Shown one piece after another: positions 1 through 7,951 of a stretch of 51,078 nucleotides of DNA (positions are counted from its first letter, which is position 1; each line of letters starts with the position of its first letter). A model generated the notes under the pieces. That model ran no database searches and was not told the origin of the DNA. It saw only the letters and a list, made by a program, of their open reading frames with translations. The stretch comes from Clostridia bacterium (GTDB lineage: Bacteria > Bacillota > Clostridia > Oscillospirales > CAG-272): NCBI GenBank assembly GCA_017456895.1, contig JAFTIN010000012.1, positions 1 through 51,078 of the forward strand, written 5' to 3'. The position numbers and the translations under genes were made by a program.

Positions 1-58
1 ATCTTCGTAAGAGCGAGGAGAAAGAGAACAGCATTATTAAATATGTAAGAAAAAATAT

Positions 59-143
59 CCCCCCGTTAATCAACGGGGGGATTTCATCTGCCCTCGGCAG
101 ATTTCATCACGCAGTGATTTCACCCGACTCTGTCGGATTTCAT
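59..143. repeat. Hairpin array A with ATTTCAT linkers
   Basis: Four unrelated short hairpins (59-80, 88-100, 108-116, 124-136) are each followed by the same seven bases, ATTTCAT or ATTTCAC (81-87, 101-107, 117-123, 137-143). The stems differ in sequence and only the linkers are constant. A related C-rich hairpin plus ATTTCAG recurs at 50952-50976. Confidence 0.75.
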
Positions 144-507
144 TAGCGCACCGCCCGCAGGCGAGACCGCTCCGCATAGCGGTGAGAGGGTTGTCTAAGC
201 CTTCTCCTGTGGGAGAAGGGGGACCGTTTACGGTGGATGAGGAGTTGGCTTCGCTCAGTACAAAGCTTATGGCATAACGAGAAAACTCTCTTCTCAACCG
301 TACTTACACCTCATCCGTCTTTTGCTCCGCAAAATCCACCTTCTCCCACTGGAGAAGGCACCCTCTCCGTCACCTTCGGTGCCACCGTCTCGCTGCGGCT
401 CGGTCACGTTTCGGCTCTTGCATTATCAATGCAATTCACTACCGAAACGCCGTTTCACTACCCGGAGTGAAAGGCTTGTCTGTGGCTCGTTCCCACTCCC
501 TTCCCAC

Positions 508-620
508 GTCACCGCAAGGTGACATATCGCATCCGCCACGCGGATATATCGCTGTTTTGCACCTCGCAAAACTATATCGCTGCTCCGCTAAGGAGCTATA
601 TCGCGTCACCAAGAGGTGGC
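508..620. repeat. Hairpin array B with ATATCGC linkers
   Basis: Five different hairpins (508-523, 531-545, 554-572, 582-596, 605-620) are separated by four exact ATATCGC linkers (524-530, 546-552, 574-580, 598-604). It has the same design as the array at 59-143 with another linker sequence. Confidence 0.75.
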
Positions 621-621
621 C

Positions 622-670
622 AAACCTCATCCACCACTTCGTGGTCCCCCTTCCCCAAAGGGGAAGGTTG
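622..670. repeat. 49-bp dispersed repeat, copy 1
   Basis: Differs by one base from 4885-4933. It contains the inverted repeat CCTTCCCC/GGGGAAGG and a small CCAC/GTGG hairpin. It lies directly downstream of hairpin array B. Confidence 0.8.
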
Positions 671-700
671 CTCACTGCGGCTCCCCCAAGGTGGGAACCT

Positions 701-746
701 AAAAAAACCAAAATCCCCGACCTATTGGTCGGGGGTTTTCTGGAGC
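701..746. repeat. 46-bp direct repeat, copy 1 (orphan terminator)
   Basis: Identical to 907-952, which holds the terminator and last three bases of the tRNA-Thr gene. No tRNA adjoins this copy. Either a neighbouring tRNA was lost or the tRNA 3' end was duplicated. Confidence 0.8.
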
Positions 747-906
747 ACAAGCTTTGGTTAATATCTAACCATACCCAGGTATTCGCTAAAGCGAAGATAC
801 CCACTCCCTTTGCCTGACAAGCGAGCTTGTCGATCTTCGGTCGGGGTATGCGAACCGGACTTCGTCGCAGAGCGACGAAACCGAGTTCGAATCGGATAGC
901 AACTCC

Positions 907-940
907 AAAAAAACCAAAATCCCCGACCTATTGGTCGGGG
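907..940 (-). terminator. Terminator of tRNA-Thr
   Basis: Read on the minus strand, an 8-bp stem (CCCCGACC/GGTCGGGG) is followed by a T-rich run ending in seven T. It starts ten bases after the tRNA 3' end. Confidence 0.8.
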
Positions 941-949
941 GTTTTCTGG

Positions 950-1022
950 AGCTGCTACCCAGATTCGAACTGGGGACCTCATCCTTACCAAGGATGTGCT
1001 CTACCAACTGAGCCATAGCAGC
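950..1022 (-). tRNA. tRNA-Thr(GGT)
   Basis: On the minus strand the sequence folds as a complete 73-nt tRNA: a 7-bp acceptor stem (GCTGCTA/TAGCAGC), a D-arm with GGTAGAG, a five-pair anticodon stem CATCC/GGATG around TTGGTAA (anticodon GGT, threonine), and a T-arm with GTTCGAATC. The discriminator base is T. The 3' CCA is not encoded. A terminator follows. It is the only tRNA I can find in the window. Confidence 0.95.
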
Positions 1023-1146
1023 AAATCACAAGAATATTTCCTCGTGACGCAGATTATTATACCAAAATATTAAGGGTTTGTCAATACTTTTATTAAATTT
1101 ATTTTGTATTTTTTGCTTTTGCTTTAAAATCTATATAAAATACTGA

Positions 1147-1170
1147 AGGGCGGGAGTTTTATCCCGCCCT
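1147..1170 (-). terminator. Stem-loop terminator after the gene at 1176-2378
   Basis: A 9-bp perfect stem (AGGGCGGGA/TCCCGCCCT) lies six bases beyond the stop codon. The T-tract on the minus strand is interrupted, so termination strength is uncertain. Confidence 0.6.
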
Positions 1171-1175
1171 GCTTG

Positions 1176-2378
1176 TCACTTAATAAACGTCACCTTTTCG
1201 GCAGAGAGGAGCTTTTCCTCCTTGCCGTCCTTGTCGAGCTTGATTATGAACGAGCCGTTGGAGAACAGTATATCGCCGCTCTCCTCGTCGACCTTATACG
1301 CGAGGACACCCGCTCTGACGAGGACGTCCTCACCGTTTGGCATACGGCGTCTGAGCTCCCAGCTCCTCGGGATTATACCGGGATGCTTTTCGCCGCGCTT
1401 GGCATTGGCCTTGAGCTCGCGCTCTGCGTTGATGAGATTGCCGTCGATAAACAGCTGCTTCTCATCCCTATGTCTGACGTCCGAGCGAGAGAGCGTCTTA
1501 CCCGAGTATTTAGCCGAGAACACGTTGAGGAAGCCGAAGAGCGCCTCAAAGAGTCTGACCGGAAGCATAAATATATCCACAAGGCAACCGAGAGAGTCTC
1601 TGCCCTCGGTGGGGCGGTACGGCCGCTTAATATAGTAGAGCGAACCGTCTCGAGTGCTCATAGGATGGGTGAAATCATACCTGTCATCTGCGAGCACCTC
1701 GTCGAGTGTACCGCGCGAGATATCCAGCACGCAGACCGTAGCCGGAGCGCGCTCGGCTCCCCCTCTCGCGGGAGCGTACATATGGCCGAGCATCTGTCCA
1801 TAGCTCTCCTCCGCTACGGGTTTAGAAAATGGGTTGATCTCGGGAAGGCCTATCGAGGTAAAGTATATCTTATCTGTGCTGACGCGCGACCACACGGGCG
1901 TAACATCGAGCGTATTGCCCTCAGTATAGGTGACGAACTTCTTGTTAACAAGGTCCAAAACGCCGATATTGCACTCGCCGCCGAAGGCAGAGGAAACGGT
2001 CATCATATCTCCGCGGATATCAAAGTCCATATATCTCGTATTGCTGCTGCAGAGGACTATACCCTCCTCGCCCGAGTCACCGCTCTTACGGTAGATGCCG
2101 TTTGTCGTATCGATGTCGATAGCATAGATGACCTCGCCCCTGTGCTCACCGACACAGCTCACAGAAGAGGTGACCGCGCTGACCGCATCATCGGGTGATG
2201 TCCCGGGGCGAAAGCTACCGGTAAAGGCCGCGCCCGAGCCTGTGTACTTCCATTCGTTACGCTCGGAAGAGTCCTTTATCTTTCTCTTATACGACTCGAG
2301 TATAGCCGAGCTTATCTCACGCGTAGCCGCGCCGTCATATTCATAGAGCCTGCCGTTTGATATGTATCTGAAGTTCAT
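1176..2378 (-). CDS. Hypothetical protein, possibly beta-propeller-like (400 aa)
   Basis: I do not recognise the family. The start at 2378 is chosen because AGGAGG lies a few bases upstream; a longer frame to 2417 has no such site. The protein has no signal peptide. Its first 270 residues alternate short strands with polar loops and recurring aromatic/aspartate motifs such as IYAIDID, VCVLDIS and SLYYIKR, as in TolB- or WD40-like propellers. Residues about 285-320 hold a hydrophobic patch (FMLPVRLFEALFGFLNVF) that could dip into the membrane. It is a single-gene unit with its own promoter and stem-loop terminator. A cytoplasmic or membrane-associated binding protein is a guess. Confidence 0.8.
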   Translation of the reverse strand: MNFRYISNGRLYEYDGAATREISSAILESYKRKIKDSSERNEWKYTGSGAAFTGSFRPGTSPDDAVSAVTSSVSCVGEHRGEVIYAIDIDTTNGIYRKSGDSGEEGIVLCSSNTRYMDFDIRGDMMTVSSAFGGECNIGVLDLVNKKFVTYTEGNTLDVTPVWSRVSTDKIYFTSIGLPEINPFSKPVAEESYGQMLGHMYAPARGGAERAPATVCVLDISRGTLDEVLADDRYDFTHPMSTRDGSLYYIKRPYRPTEGRDSLGCLVDIFMLPVRLFEALFGFLNVFSAKYSGKTLSRSDVRHRDEKQLFIDGNLINAERELKANAKRGEKHPGIIPRSWELRRRMPNGEDVLVRAGVLAYKVDEESGDILFSNGSFIIKLDKDGKEEKLLSAEKVTFIK

Positions 2379-2407
2379 AGGAGCTCCTCCTGTGATTTTA
2401 TAGATAA

Positions 2408-2436
2408 AGTATACCATATTCTTTGGGCGTTGTAAA
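2408..2436 (-). promoter_or_regulatory. SigA promoter for the gene at 1176-2378
   Basis: On the minus strand, TTTACA (2431-2436) and TATACT (2408-2413) are separated by exactly 17 bases, about 30 bases before the start codon. Confidence 0.7.
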
Positions 2437-2489
2437 GAGGGGGAGTGTGTTTTTCTTTGGTGCTTCTTCGCCTCATAGATGAAGGATAC

Positions 2490-2553
2490 ATATCACGCTG
2501 TCACGGTCAGCATATCACTTCCAATTTGATATGGCATTTGTGTCTACAAATGC
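2490..2553. repeat. Degenerate hairpin array C with ATATCAC linkers
   Basis: ATATCAC at 2490-2496 and 2512-2518 brackets a small hairpin (GCTG/CAGC, 2497-2511). After a decayed stretch there is a perfect 8-bp stem (2534-2541/2546-2553). It is a third, more eroded version of the hairpin-linker design seen at 59-143 and 508-620. The rest of 2437-2673 shows no gene. Confidence 0.55.
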
Positions 2554-2673
2554 AGTGCTCCGTATGTCTTAATTAAAGACTACAATTCAAATGACAAAAG
2601 TAACGCAAAGGCACTTATGGCAAGTGATTTCCTTAAGTGCTTTTTTTGCTACCTTCCGGGAGGTGCGCCCTTT

Positions 2674-2857
2674 CGTGTCATCCTGAGCGGAGGCGGTATG
2701 GAGCGAAGCGAGTTTCCGCCGTAGTCGAACCCGTAGGGCGATGCGTAGCATCGGGATCTACGATGGAAAGAATGCTGTTCTCGCCCGAGATCCTGCTCGG
2801 CTACGCCTCGCACTGCTCCGCAGTTCGGCTTTGCTACGCTCCGCTCAGGATGACACG
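2674..2857. mobile_element. 184-bp MITE-like palindromic element
   Basis: Perfect 19-bp terminal inverted repeats (CGTGTCATCCTGAGCGGAG at 2674-2692 and its complement at 2839-2857) enclose about 146 bp with no coding potential and further internal palindromes. I see no clear target-site duplication. The arms match a repeat type I recall from many gut Clostridia. It would need a transposase from elsewhere to move, or it may be a structured RNA repeat. Confidence 0.6.
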
Positions 2858-3011
2858 GGCGGATTGCGCTTCACAAGAAAATATGTCTTTAATCAAGTCA
2901 GTGCTTGTCAAGAAAAGAGGACAGAGAATGTAAAACACTCTCTGTCCTTTTCCTGTCAGTTCGAGTATACTGCACTGTGGAAGGCACCCATTAGGTGGCT
3001 TTTTGTCTATT

Positions 3012-4397
3012 TTAGTTGTCTATTTCTACTCTTTTCTCGTTTTTCTTAAGTATCTTTGGGAAAGTAAAGATGAAGATGAGAGTGCAAAGAGTTGCCGCGG
3101 TAGCATCGGCTATTGCCTCTGCGGCGTACACTCCCGTGACACCCATCCATAAGGGAAGAAGGTACGCGAGGGGAACGAGGAGCATCACCTTACGCAACAG
3201 GGCGATAAAGAGCGATATCTTAGCCTGTCCGAGAGCAACAAAGGTGTTCTGGCAGGTGCGCTGCAGACCGAAGATCGTCATACCGAGGAGGAAGATGGGC
3301 ATATACTGCTTCACTATCGCGATAACGCCCGTGTCATCGGTAAACATTCCGCCGATAAGACCGGGGCAAAGGATCATAAACAGCATGCCGACGAGGTTGA
3401 CGCCGAACATTACAGCTACGGCGATCTTGAAGCACTCCTTGACTCTGTCATTCTTGCCGTGGCCGTAGTTGTAGCTGAGGATAGGTATTATACCCTGTCC
3501 AAAGCCTGCGAGAGGTATGCTCACGATCTGCATTGCGCTTTGCATAACCGAAAGAGCTGCAACGTGCATCGTGTCACCGTAGGTGCGGAGCTGACCGTTA
3601 AGGGTAAAGCCGACAAGACTCTCGGTAGAGGCCATAACAAAGGGCGAGATACCAAGGGCGGATATTTTACCGATAACCGCGAGCTTCGGCCTCATAGCCT
3701 TAAAATCGAGCCTTATCTCCGCCTTGCTTGAAAACAGGAAGGAGAGCACCCACGCGCTGCTAACAGCCTGGGAGATGACCGTAGCTATCGCGGCGCCCTT
3801 TACACCGAGACCGAAGGCAAAGATAAATAACGGATCGAGCGCAGTATTGAGCACCGCGCCGATAACGACCGAGAGCATAGCAACGCCGGGCCTGCCCTGA
3901 CAGCTGATAAACATATTAAGGCCCGAGGCAAGCATAACAAAGACGGTGCCTATAAGATAGACAGAAAGATAGTCCCTCGCGTATGGAAGCGTGTCCGCCT
4001 CCGCTCCCGCAAGCTCAAGCATAGGATCCATAATAAAATAAGGAACCACGGTGCAAACGAGCGCAAAGAACAAGAGCATAACGAAGCCGTTGTTGAGTAT
4101 CCTCTTTGCCTCGTCTCTGTTGCCTCTGCCGAGCTGAATGGCCGCCAGGGGCGATCCTCCTCCGCCTACGAGCGACGCGAAGGCAGAAATAAGGAGAATG
4201 ACTGACGTGGTAATTCCAACGCCTGCGAGCGCCTCGCCGCCAACCCCCTCAATGTGGCCGATATATATCTTGTCCACGACACCGTAGAGCAGGTTTACAA
4301 GCTGAGCCGCCACAGATGGCAGAGCCATCTTGAGTACGAGCGGCAGCATTCTCTCGGTGCCGAGCTTTTCATCAGAATGAATGCTAATATTCACCAC
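3012..4397 (-). CDS. MATE family efflux transporter (461 aa)
   Basis: Multidrug and toxic compound extrusion antiporter of the inner membrane, expected to export cationic compounds in exchange for Na+ or H+. The length (461 aa) and about twelve hydrophobic segments fit the family. The N-terminus (KLGTERMLPLVLKMALPS, then LLYGVVDKIYIGHI) and the motif GGGGSPLAAIQLGRGN are typical of DinF/NorM-like members. The start is a GTG at 4397 or the adjacent GTG at 4394; AAAGGGA lies just upstream, so the second is slightly better spaced. It is monocistronic with its own promoter. The substrate cannot be read from the sequence. Confidence 0.92.
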   Translation of the reverse strand: MVNISIHSDEKLGTERMLPLVLKMALPSVAAQLVNLLYGVVDKIYIGHIEGVGGEALAGVGITTSVILLISAFASLVGGGGSPLAAIQLGRGNRDEAKRILNNGFVMLLFFALVCTVVPYFIMDPMLELAGAEADTLPYARDYLSVYLIGTVFVMLASGLNMFISCQGRPGVAMLSVVIGAVLNTALDPLFIFAFGLGVKGAAIATVISQAVSSAWVLSFLFSSKAEIRLDFKAMRPKLAVIGKISALGISPFVMASTESLVGFTLNGQLRTYGDTMHVAALSVMQSAMQIVSIPLAGFGQGIIPILSYNYGHGKNDRVKECFKIAVAVMFGVNLVGMLFMILCPGLIGGMFTDDTGVIAIVKQYMPIFLLGMTIFGLQRTCQNTFVALGQAKISLFIALLRKVMLLVPLAYLLPLWMGVTGVYAAEAIADATAATLCTLIFIFTFPKILKKNEKRVEIDN

Positions 4398-4422
4398 TCC
4401 CTTTCATTTTTTCTTATCATAT

Positions 4423-4451
4423 ATTCTATCATATTTTTTTAATGTTGTAAA
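4423..4451 (-). promoter_or_regulatory. SigA promoter for the MATE gene
   Basis: On the minus strand, TTTACA (4446-4451), a 17-base spacer and TAGAAT (4423-4428), about 25 bases before the GTG start. Confidence 0.7.
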
Positions 4452-4499
4452 GAGATATTTTGTTACAAAAACGCGCGAGTGTGAGGTGAGGCACAAGTA

Positions 4500-4980
4500 C
4501 TATAGATTGGCCTGTCAACCGGGTATCTGTTGCGTAAGCTCCCGCTCTAATTAGGCTCGCCCCTTGGGAGAGCTGTCGCGTAGCGACTGAGAGGGCAGAC
4601 CTCGAGGTGACCGAGCCCGCAGGCGAGACAGCTCCGCGAAGCGGTGAGGGGTTGTCCAAGCCTCCCTCCGAGAGGGAGGTGGCACCGAAGGTGACGGAAG
4701 GAGCCTGCGTGTTGTTCAGAGTACGAAAAAGCCGCCGATAGATAAACAAACTAACGCGTGCTCCCTCCGCTTCGCTTTGCTCAGCACCTCCCTCCCGGAG
4801 GGAGGCTCCTTCAACCTTCCCCTTTGGGGAAGGTGGCACGAGTCATTCGAGTGACGGATGAGGTTGCGATATGCTAACTTTTAAAAACCTCATCCACCAC
4901 TCCGTGGTCCCCCTTCCCCAAAGGGGAAGGTTGAATTCTTAGGCTCCCACTTTGGGTAGCAAGCGCAGCGAATGACCCTT
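4500..4980. repeat. Composite repeat island
   Basis: Non-coding stretch assembled from short palindromic modules. Examples are CCTCCCTCnnnGAGGGAGG (4661-4680), CCTCCC/GGGAGG (4787-4804), CCTTCCCC/GGGGAAGG (4815-4833 and 4912-4930), and the 49-bp repeat 4885-4933 shared with 622-670. AGATTGGCCTG near its left edge recurs in the repeat patch at the window end. The modules appear in both orientations. No open frame here has coding character. Confidence 0.7.
4885..4933. repeat. 49-bp dispersed repeat, copy 2
   Basis: 48 of 49 bases match 622-670; the single change is inside the CCAC-GTGG hairpin loop. Confidence 0.8.
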
Positions 4981-4999
4981 ATGCTGAGTTTATATAAAA

Positions 5000-5030
5000 A
5001 TGCGATGCTCTCAAAATGAAAGCACCGCAT
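5000..5030 (-). terminator. Terminator of the lipoprotein gene at 5037-6116
   Basis: On the minus strand a long stem (ATGCGGTGCTTTC with GAGAGCATCGCAT, two wobbles) is followed by TTTTTAT. It begins six bases after the stop codon. Confidence 0.8.
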
Positions 5031-5036
5031 CTGTAT

Positions 5037-6116
5037 TTATGCCTCTCCCTCCTGCTGTGGGACGGCGGTAATCGAGTTTGCCGTCACGCTCTTGGGGTCG
5101 TATCTGTCAAACAAAAGGTCGTACTCGACTATCAGCGTCTGTCCGAGTGTGACGTCCTGTATGCCGAGCCCCTCTGTATACTCTCCCACGCAGACGTACA
5201 CGAGTCTGGTCTGTGTGCCGACCTTTATTACACCGTTCTCGGCGTCTATCTCGAGCACCGTAGCCTCGACCTCCACGGTCGGCAGCTTGGTCAGCTCAAG
5301 CACGGAATATAGTGAATTTCTCGACACGGTCTGCACCTTAGTCGTGTTTTTGGCGGCCGAGCCGTGGTCGTAGCTGCCAAAGCTCAGGAGGTTGTCGCTC
5401 GTCTCAAAGTAGACGTATCTCGCCTCTCCCTCCTCCTTTAAGAAGATAGAGAGGATAGGGGGTGTAAAGTCCTTGCTTACCTCCTCATCCGTCAGCTTTT
5501 TGTGTGAGGAGAACACGTGCATAAAGCTGTCCTGCTCCGACATTCCGCTATTGACCAAGACGGTGTAATATCCGTTGACACCGCGCAGAGATATCAGCGT
5601 GTCACAGACTGAGCGCACCATTTGGCCGTTGTCGTCAAGGTAGGTCTCAAAGTCCGCGACCACCACCTCGACCTCACCGAGGCCGCAGCTCTCCTCTATG
5701 ATCTCCTTTGCCACCGTGTCGGCAATATCGGTTATATTGACCGAGAACTTGTATGCGGAAAGTATCTTCACGTAGTCGTAGGGGTAGGAGATCTTGAGAT
5801 AATTCTCTCCTTCACCATTCGCGTTATCCGTGAGCGCTCCGACGCTATAGCTTCTGCCCCGGTATGTACCCGAAAGCCCCTTTGCCGTTTGTCTGTCAAA
5901 CTCAGCATACGCCGCAATTCCGATAAGCGAGGTCTCGCCGAGCATAGCGCCGCCCTGCTCCCACTCTGCCCCGCCCTGCTCTAAGCCGCCGGGTGTAAGC
6001 GCCGGTGGATGCTCGTTCGGCCTGTCCTCAGGCGTAATGATCCCGCAGGAAAGCAAGGAAATGCAGACCGACAGGAATAAAGCAAAGCAAATAAATATGC
6101 TTGTCGCTCGTCTCAT
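5037..6116 (-). CDS. Putative lipoprotein of unknown function (359 aa)
   Basis: The N-terminus is a classical lipoprotein signal: MRRATS, a hydrophobic core, then the lipobox LLSC with Cys24. The mature protein should be lipid-anchored on the outer face of the membrane. A Pro/Gly/Gln-rich linker (about 25-60) follows, then a soluble region with no motif I recognise. The C-terminal 90 residues (VEVEATVLEIDAENGVIKVG, later LGQTLIVEYDLL) look like a small beta-barrel/OB-like domain. GGAAAGGAGAA precedes the ATG. The gene stands alone with its own terminator. GC content and codon use match the core genes, unlike the AT-rich island to its right. Confidence 0.85.
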   Translation of the reverse strand: MRRATSIFICFALFLSVCISLLSCGIITPEDRPNEHPPALTPGGLEQGGAEWEQGGAMLGETSLIGIAAYAEFDRQTAKGLSGTYRGRSYSVGALTDNANGEGENYLKISYPYDYVKILSAYKFSVNITDIADTVAKEIIEESCGLGEVEVVVADFETYLDDNGQMVRSVCDTLISLRGVNGYYTVLVNSGMSEQDSFMHVFSSHKKLTDEEVSKDFTPPILSIFLKEEGEARYVYFETSDNLLSFGSYDHGSAAKNTTKVQTVSRNSLYSVLELTKLPTVEVEATVLEIDAENGVIKVGTQTRLVYVCVGEYTEGLGIQDVTLGQTLIVEYDLLFDRYDPKSVTANSITAVPQQEGEA

Positions 6117-6224
6117 ACAGTTCTCCTTTCCGAATTAAAAGACATTAAGTATTTTTCGATTACGTTTAAGTTATATTTCTATTCTTATCTATAATGCGGT
6201 GAGTGTGAGTAGTTGTGTTTTCTT

Positions 6225-6686
6225 TTATAGCTTGCTGTTTTTGTTATTATTTTTTCTCAACTTCCTTAATTGTTTTAATTTGTCCTTTTCTTCTTTGGTG
6301 AACTTAAACTCGTTGTGATCAACAATTTCCCACCATATAAGCACAACCACAATATAAACAAGATAGACTAAAAAAGTGCAAAGTGATAGAATTAAAAAAA
6401 CATTATCAGGAACAACATCGGAAATAACACCGTTAGTAACTGAATCAAACAATAGTAAAGCAATACTAAACGTTGTAATAATTAAATATATGTAAATTGG
6501 TACAATTTTAAAATAATTACATGGATAATACTCTTTATCTTTAAATTTGATTATTTTTCGTAAAATCGAGTCATCTTTAACACGAAATTTATATTTTATG
6601 TTTGATGACATTGGTCTTCTCGTATCTAAATACTCTGCAAAAGTTAGCATTAATGTTAGCACCGAAGATATTGTAAAGTATATCAT
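6225..6686 (-). CDS. Hypothetical membrane protein of the toxin-remnant island (153 aa)
   Basis: Not recognised. It has three likely membrane helices (residues about 1-20, 61-80 and 95-117) and a highly basic, Lys/Asn-rich C-terminal tail. The ATG lies two bases after the stop of the upstream gene at 6689, so the pair is translationally coupled and the ribosome site is inside the upstream gene. It is the last gene of the minus-strand AT-rich island. By position it is an orphan immunity-type or accessory membrane protein (inference). Confidence 0.75.
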   Translation of the reverse strand: MIYFTISSVLTLMLTFAEYLDTRRPMSSNIKYKFRVKDDSILRKIIKFKDKEYYPCNYFKIVPIYIYLIITTFSIALLLFDSVTNGVISDVVPDNVFLILSLCTFLVYLVYIVVVLIWWEIVDHNEFKFTKEEKDKLKQLRKLRKNNNKNSKL

Positions 6687-6688
6687 TC

Positions 6689-7339
6689 TTATTTACCGCC
6701 CTTTTTTGCTTGTCGATATTTTTCTTCTATCCAGTCAGAGTACGGGATACATTCATATTTTGACAAATCCAGATTAAAATGTTTTTCTATCTCTTTTTCA
6801 TACTCGAAGTGAGTTTCTTCTTTTTTGTCTGTACACGGCCTTAAAACATACGAGCTTTTTTTGTTATAACAATGATACTCGTCCCCTATTTTAGCTACAG
6901 CAAGACAGTTCTTTTTCCTCAAAACTATTTTTGTTATATTGGTTGTTTTGTTTTTCTTTCTCTTTTTGCTTCTGTGCTTACTTATATCTCCCGCTATGAA
7001 AGATACTAACATAGTTACAAGAGTGTGAACCACAAAAACAATCCCGAGAAAGCTCATTGTCATCTCATTTATATCAAACGAACATAGTATACCGACAAAT
7101 AAAATTAAGATCCCAACAACATAGCCCTGAATTTGGACATAAAGCATAGGAATGACCACGCCGTCTTTTGATGGAGATGCGCCATTTATTCCTCTAAACA
7201 AGAAACCAAGCTTTTTTACCTTTATTTTTTTCAACTCTTTTTCATCAATCGTTTGGTACATTTTTATTTGATCTAATATTGGAAACAAAATAGCAAACGC
7301 TACGTTAAAGAGCCAAATAAACACTTCAGTATTACCCAT
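6689..7339 (-). CDS. Hypothetical membrane protein, orphan-immunity candidate (216 aa)
   Basis: Unrecognised. It has an N-terminal membrane helix (about 5-23), two more around 70-115, a strongly basic stretch (KHRSKKRKKNKTT) and a soluble C-terminal domain of about 85 residues ending in YSDWIEEKYRQAKKGGK. AAGGAAATTTAACT precedes the ATG. A decayed copy of its last codons lies at 9236-9276, so a paralogue of this gene once stood there. AT-rich codon use separates it from the chromosome core. Small membrane proteins of this kind often protect against polymorphic toxins, but the role here is an inference from context. Confidence 0.75.
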   Translation of the reverse strand: MGNTEVFIWLFNVAFAILFPILDQIKMYQTIDEKELKKIKVKKLGFLFRGINGASPSKDGVVIPMLYVQIQGYVVGILILFVGILCSFDINEMTMSFLGIVFVVHTLVTMLVSFIAGDISKHRSKKRKKNKTTNITKIVLRKKNCLAVAKIGDEYHCYNKKSSYVLRPCTDKKEETHFEYEKEIEKHFNLDLSKYECIPYSDWIEEKYRQAKKGGK

Positions 7340-7488
7340 AGTTAAATTTCCTTTTAAAAAGGCCAGTATAAATACTCGTCTACATATGTGATTGTGAAAA
7401 ATAAGCCAACTGTTGATGCTGCATAAGTAGAACTGTTGAGTTTTAGATTACTTTTATGTTTTTTTCATTATTGATTAAATCAAAAAAC
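7340..7488 (-). other. Open remnant between island genes
   Basis: On the minus strand one frame stays open for about 35 codons and ends ...YVDEYLYWPF-stop, the stop falling just before the ribosome site of the gene at 6689-7339. There is no start codon in frame. It may be the last piece of a lost toxin tip in front of its immunity gene. This is speculative. Confidence 0.3.
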
Positions 7489-7920
7489 TCATATTAACCC
7501 TAAATATTGTCTTGCTTTTTTTGTTAAACACATGCGATAATCGTTGTCTTTCAAATACTGCAAGGCATTATTTTTATATGGGTCAAAGTAGCGATGAAGC
7601 ATAGTGGTTAGTAATTCTTTATACTTCGTTTCATCATATTCTTCAAATAATATTTCATGAGCAGGATATCCTCGAAGTTCCGGTGTGTGTTTCATTTTAA
7701 TTTCAACCACAGAATCAAACTTTTTTTCAAACGGAGTGAAATCATCATACAAATCATTAATATAGAAATAATAATTAAAAGACTTTACTCCTCTCCATGA
7801 ACCAAACTTTACAACTATTGTTACATCATCAAGACTTAAAATATAATTATTCTTATCTTTAATAAATCCATACTCCAAAAACATTTCTTTTGTAAGTTTA
7901 TTAAAAACTCTTTTTTCCAT
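7489..7920 (-). CDS. Small cytosolic protein, possible immunity protein (143 aa)
   Basis: Soluble, no membrane segment. The pattern of an N-terminal helix (LTKEMFLEYGFIKDKNNY), then VTIVVKFGSWRGVKSFNYYFYIN, recalls the DUF4304-type fold found beside polymorphic toxins, but I would not assign it without a profile search. CGGAGG eight bases before the ATG is a strong ribosome site. It lies 31 bases after the gene at 7952-8350 and likely shares its transcript. Confidence 0.75.
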   Translation of the reverse strand: MEKRVFNKLTKEMFLEYGFIKDKNNYILSLDDVTIVVKFGSWRGVKSFNYYFYINDLYDDFTPFEKKFDSVVEIKMKHTPELRGYPAHEILFEEYDETKYKELLTTMLHRYFDPYKNNALQYLKDNDYRMCLTKKARQYLGLI

Positions 7921-7951
7921 TTTTCCTCCGTTTTAGTATCTCAGCTTATAT

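Larger units (their letters stand above)
1..949. repeat. Non-coding repeat island left of tRNA-Thr
   Basis: No credible gene lies here; the open frames are shadows of GC-rich palindromes. The stretch strings together hairpin arrays (59-143 and 508-620), a 49-bp repeat (622-670, one mismatch to 4885-4933), further short inverted repeats (for example 735-749 and 819-834) and a 46-bp direct repeat (701-746 and 907-952). Bases 1-58 are AT-rich with no feature I can see. It resembles dispersed intergenic repeats of gut Clostridia (general knowledge, not searched). Confidence 0.7.

Noticed and set aside
59-620. CRISPR array
   Set aside because: The constant parts are only seven bases and the variable parts are palindromes of unequal length; no cas genes nearby.
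858-900. Second tRNA near the 46-bp repeat
   Set aside because: A GTTCGAATC T-loop-like word is present, but no acceptor, D or anticodon stems can be built around it.
1173-2198. Long plus-strand open frame opposite the gene at 1176-2378
   Set aside because: Shadow frame: no ribosome site, no protein-like composition, and the minus-strand gene has promoter, ribosome site and terminator.
4429-4839. 136-codon frame in the repeat island
   Set aside because: Made of palindromic repeat modules, no ribosome site, composition unlike protein.
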